Of a DNA stretch of 64,000 nt, positions 61,918-64,000 are shown piece after piece. Source of the stretch: Paucilactobacillus oligofermentans DSM 15707 = LMG 22743 (GTDB lineage Bacteria; Bacillota; Bacilli; Lactobacillales; Lactobacillaceae). The stretch lies in the NCBI RefSeq assembly GCF_001434315.1, contig NZ_AZFE01000031.1:370450-434449 (forward strand), given 5' to 3'. The notes below the pieces were generated by a model. The model did not search any database and was not told where the DNA came from. It saw nothing but the letters and a program-made list of their open reading frames with translations. The first letter of the stretch is position 1. Each line of letters starts with the position of its first letter. Made by a program: the position numbers and the translations under genes.

Positions 61918-62883
61918 ATGATGATTGACTTAACCCTTTTAACCACTGACATCTTAAATAATACAAATCTGGTTGGTCGTTGGACTATCAAACAAATTCA
62001 TGGGATTGATACTATCTATTCGACTAACTTAGGTAGTTCACTAAAATTTGAAATCAACCATAGTCAATTCTTACGGTTAAATTGTTTCAACAATGGTAAT
62101 TATCTTGGTAATCCACAAGAAGTCGCCATTCGCATTGATGGTTTAACTTGGACCCGGTTTCGCGTTAACGAACTAATTGAATTACCGTTGTCTGATAATC
62201 AACATCTTATCGAAATTATGTTTGCTGGTAACTCCGATGTTGACGAAATTTGGACCGGCAAACAAGGTCTGGCAATTAAATCAATCCAAACCAGCAAACC
62301 AGCAATTATCACACCATATATTAATCGGCATCACGTCACTTTTATTGGTGATTCAATTACGGCTGGATGCTGGGTAAATGGTAAAAAAACCTCTGCTGAT
62401 TATTCACCCTATGCAAATTATGTCGGCATTTGTTCCGATATTTTACAACTTGATGCGACCTACATCGCTTACTCAGCGGCCGGATTAATTCGTCACGGAT
62501 TAGGTGGCGTTCCCACCACCAATGAATATCTAACCAAATTAGACAGCGAAACATATTACCCTCTAAAGCGACCCGAACTAATTGTTATCAATCTTGGTAC
62601 TAACGATATTATTCATTCCAATCAAGCTTTTAAATTAAAACTAACTGACTTCTATCAACAGCTAACTAAATTAGTTCCAGATAGTCATTACTTATTTATT
62701 ATTCCATTTAATCAAAGTTTTCAAAGTGTTTTTCATGAAGTATTTGATCACGAACCTGTTATACTGGTGGAAACGAACGATTGGCAAATACCATACACCG
62801 ATCAGGTTCATCCGAATCTTGCTGGTTCTAAAATAGCCGGTGAAAAACTAGCGGCTATCATTCAAACTCAGGTTTTTAAGTAG
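61918..62883 (+). CDS. SGNH/GDSL hydrolase, CE2-like esterase layout
   Basis: This protein of about 322 aa has an N-terminal beta-rich domain (residues 1-135) and a C-terminal SGNH hydrolase domain. The catalytic set is visible: FIGDSITAG (Ser146), INLGTNDI and DQVHPNLAG (Asp295, His298). A jelly-roll followed by SGNH is the layout of CE2 acetyl-xylan/acetylglucomannan esterases, so deacetylation of imported oligosaccharides is possible, but this is inference. There is no signal peptide. Two ATGs (61918, 61921) are plausible; TGGAG lies just upstream. The next gene starts 12 bp after its stop. Confidence 0.8.
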   Translation: MMIDLTLLTTDILNNTNLVGRWTIKQIHGIDTIYSTNLGSSLKFEINHSQFLRLNCFNNGNYLGNPQEVAIRIDGLTWTRFRVNELIELPLSDNQHLIEIMFAGNSDVDEIWTGKQGLAIKSIQTSKPAIITPYINRHHVTFIGDSITAGCWVNGKKTSADYSPYANYVGICSDILQLDATYIAYSAAGLIRHGLGGVPTTNEYLTKLDSETYYPLKRPELIVINLGTNDIIHSNQAFKLKLTDFYQQLTKLVPDSHYLFIIPFNQSFQSVFHEVFDHEPVILVETNDWQIPYTDQVHPNLAGSKIAGEKLAAIIQTQVFK

Positions 62884-62895
62884 ATGGAGGTACAT

Positions 62896-63687
62896 ATGAA
62901 CTCAAATGAACGCTTATTATCAATCACGCACGGTAATAACTTCCGTGACTTAGGTGGTTATCAAACCACTAATGGTCAAACAATTAAATGGCAGAAATTA
63001 ATTCGATCAGGTCATTTACATGAATTAGATCATGATGACTTAAACACATTGCAAAGCATGAACGTGGCTTTTGATATCGATTTTCGAGCGCCTAAGGAAG
63101 CCGAACTGCAACCAGATAAAGTACCTAGCAATGCTTCTTACCATCGCCTATCCGTCTTTGAAACAGATAAAACCGATGCTTCTCACAGCCAAGAAGAAAT
63201 CCAACGTGAATATTCCGACGATCCCCATGCTGGCTTTAACCACATGGTTGCTATCTATCAAGAAATGGTTACGACTAATCAAGCAAAAGCAGCTTACCAA
63301 AACTTTTTTAAATTATTAATTAGTGCTGAAGGCAATCAATCTGTCCTTTATCATTGCACGGCTGGTAAAGATCGAACTGGCTTAGGTAGTGTCTTTTTAC
63401 TATCTGCTTTGGGCGTTGACCAAAAAACCATTTTAAATGATTATTTATTAACCAACTCTGTTACCGCCGACTACGTTAATAATCGTGTCAGTTCCATTCT
63501 AAGTGCTGGGTTGCCACAGGCTTTTGCGGATAATACCCGTGCCCTTTCAACCGTTGCGCCCGAATATTTAAATCAATCAATGGAAACCATTAATACATCA
63601 TTTGGTAGTATGTCGAACTATCTAAGTCAACATCTAGAATTAAGTAATTCAGATATTCAAACCCTTAAAAATAATTTTTTAAACTAA
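62896..63687 (+). CDS. Tyrosine-protein phosphatase-like (Y_phosphatase3) protein
   Basis: This 263-aa protein has the protein tyrosine/lipid phosphatase P-loop HCTAGKDRTG with nucleophile Cys154 and the family start NFRDLGGYQTTNG, with IDFRAPKEAE ahead. Members dephosphorylate tyrosine peptides or phosphoinositides; in bacteria their natural substrate is often unclear. No signal peptide. ATG at 62896 follows GGAGG; the longer frame is rejected. It lies 12 bp after the esterase gene, in one operon ending at a terminator. Confidence 0.88.
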   Translation: MNSNERLLSITHGNNFRDLGGYQTTNGQTIKWQKLIRSGHLHELDHDDLNTLQSMNVAFDIDFRAPKEAELQPDKVPSNASYHRLSVFETDKTDASHSQEEIQREYSDDPHAGFNHMVAIYQEMVTTNQAKAAYQNFFKLLISAEGNQSVLYHCTAGKDRTGLGSVFLLSALGVDQKTILNDYLLTNSVTADYVNNRVSSILSAGLPQAFADNTRALSTVAPEYLNQSMETINTSFGSMSNYLSQHLELSNSDIQTLKNNFLN

Positions 63688-63703
63688 TTAATGACTTTCA
63701 AAT

Positions 63704-63746
63704 ACTAAATGATGGTAAATCAATTGACCATGATTTAGTTTTTTTG
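63704..63746 (+). terminator. Terminator of the esterase-phosphatase operon
   Basis: ACTAAAT plus ATGGT pair with ACCAT plus ATTTAGT, followed by TTTTTTT, 17 bp after the stop. Confidence 0.8.
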
Positions 63747-63915
63747 ATTGTAATTAAGTTTCATTAGGGTGATAATTAACAGTGGGAACTATTAACGTAT
63801 GGATACTATTTAAAATTAATAATATTGTTGTGTATATTTTTGGTAATTACTGGCGTGATTTTAATTATACTTTGTCTTAAAGCTGAGTAAACATTTACAG
63901 TGGGGGATTTTCAAA

Positions 63916-64000
63916 ATGGATAAACGAATCTTACGTTCTCGAGTATTGATTAACCAGGCCTTGTTGGATATTTTAAAGGTCAAAAACTTTCCCGATATTA
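63916..64000 (+). CDS. TetR-family regulator, N-terminal fragment (cut by window edge)
   Basis: The first 28 codons read MDKRILRSRVLINQALLDIL, the usual first helix of TetR/AcrR DNA-binding domains, and continue out of the window. GGGGGA precedes the ATG. A short palindrome GTAAACATTTAC lies just upstream and could be its operator. The 228-bp gap before it otherwise holds only the preceding terminator. Confidence 0.65.
   Translation, partial: MDKRILRSRVLINQALLDILKVKNFPDI

Overview
The window is chromosomal DNA of a low-GC Gram-positive bacterium, almost certainly a member of the Lactobacillaceae and probably a heterofermentative, pentose-using species. The evidence is AT-rich coding sequence with strong AGGAGG ribosome binding sites, many CcpA (cre) type sites, a bifunctional AdhE, complete oxidative pentose-phosphate genes (zwf and two gnd types), lactobacillar-type AraB/AraD, and a short-chain alcohol dehydrogenase closely resembling the (R)-specific enzyme of Lactobacillus brevis/kefiri. 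I see no IS element, prophage, CRISPR array or rRNA operon.

Region 1 (1-13.3 kb) is a carbohydrate accessory region. It starts with a truncated GPH-family sugar transporter divergent from an AraC regulator and a ROK fructokinase. Next comes a minus-strand operon GH31 - 62-aa membrane protein - GPH transporter - GH127 (beta-L-arabinofuranosidase family), divergent from a second AraC regulator and an aldo/keto reductase. It ends with araB-araD, without araA, behind a promoter carrying three AraR-like boxes. The genes fit import and intracellular breakdown of small plant-derived xylose/arabinose/glucose oligosaccharides or glycosides.

Region 2 (13.3-26 kb) holds adhE, a DUF1836 protein, the SDR alcohol dehydrogenase (with a Rex-like box on its promoter), ogt, an L,D-transpeptidase, a large LTA-synthase-like protein, an aldehyde dehydrogenase and a DUF2075 ATPase. 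Region 3 (26-30.8 kb) is a second glycoside island: an MFS transporter plus an intracellular GH120 beta-xylosidase, divergent from an unusual AraC regulator, with a consensus cre between them.

Region 4 (30.8-50.3 kb) contains a tRNA-Thr with the unusual anticodon AGU and a proBA operon preceded by two degenerate proteins (a pseudo-ABC ATPase and a Rossmann-like protein). Then come a short 6-phosphogluconate dehydrogenase with a divergent RpiR regulator, alkD, a frameshifted MFS gene, glpK, zwf, a MarR/LmrA-type exporter pair under two perfect 16-bp palindromes, the long gnd, a GNAT gene that seems to start at ATT, uspA, and a MarR/NAD(P)-binding pair. Region 5 (50.5-64 kb) has a metal-binding lipoprotein with a Fur/Zur-like box, pepF, a glutamate/dicarboxylate symporter, an iron alcohol dehydrogenase, a YczE-like membrane protein, galK-galT-galR, a secreted DUF1002 protein, an SGNH esterase/tyrosine phosphatase pair and the start of a TetR gene.

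Taken together, pentose sugars released by GH31/GH120/GH127 and by AraB/AraD could enter the pentose-phosphate (phosphoketolase) route, zwf/gnd feed the same pool from hexose, and AdhE plus the other dehydrogenases reoxidise NAD(P)H. All functional statements are from reading the sequence; no database search was run.
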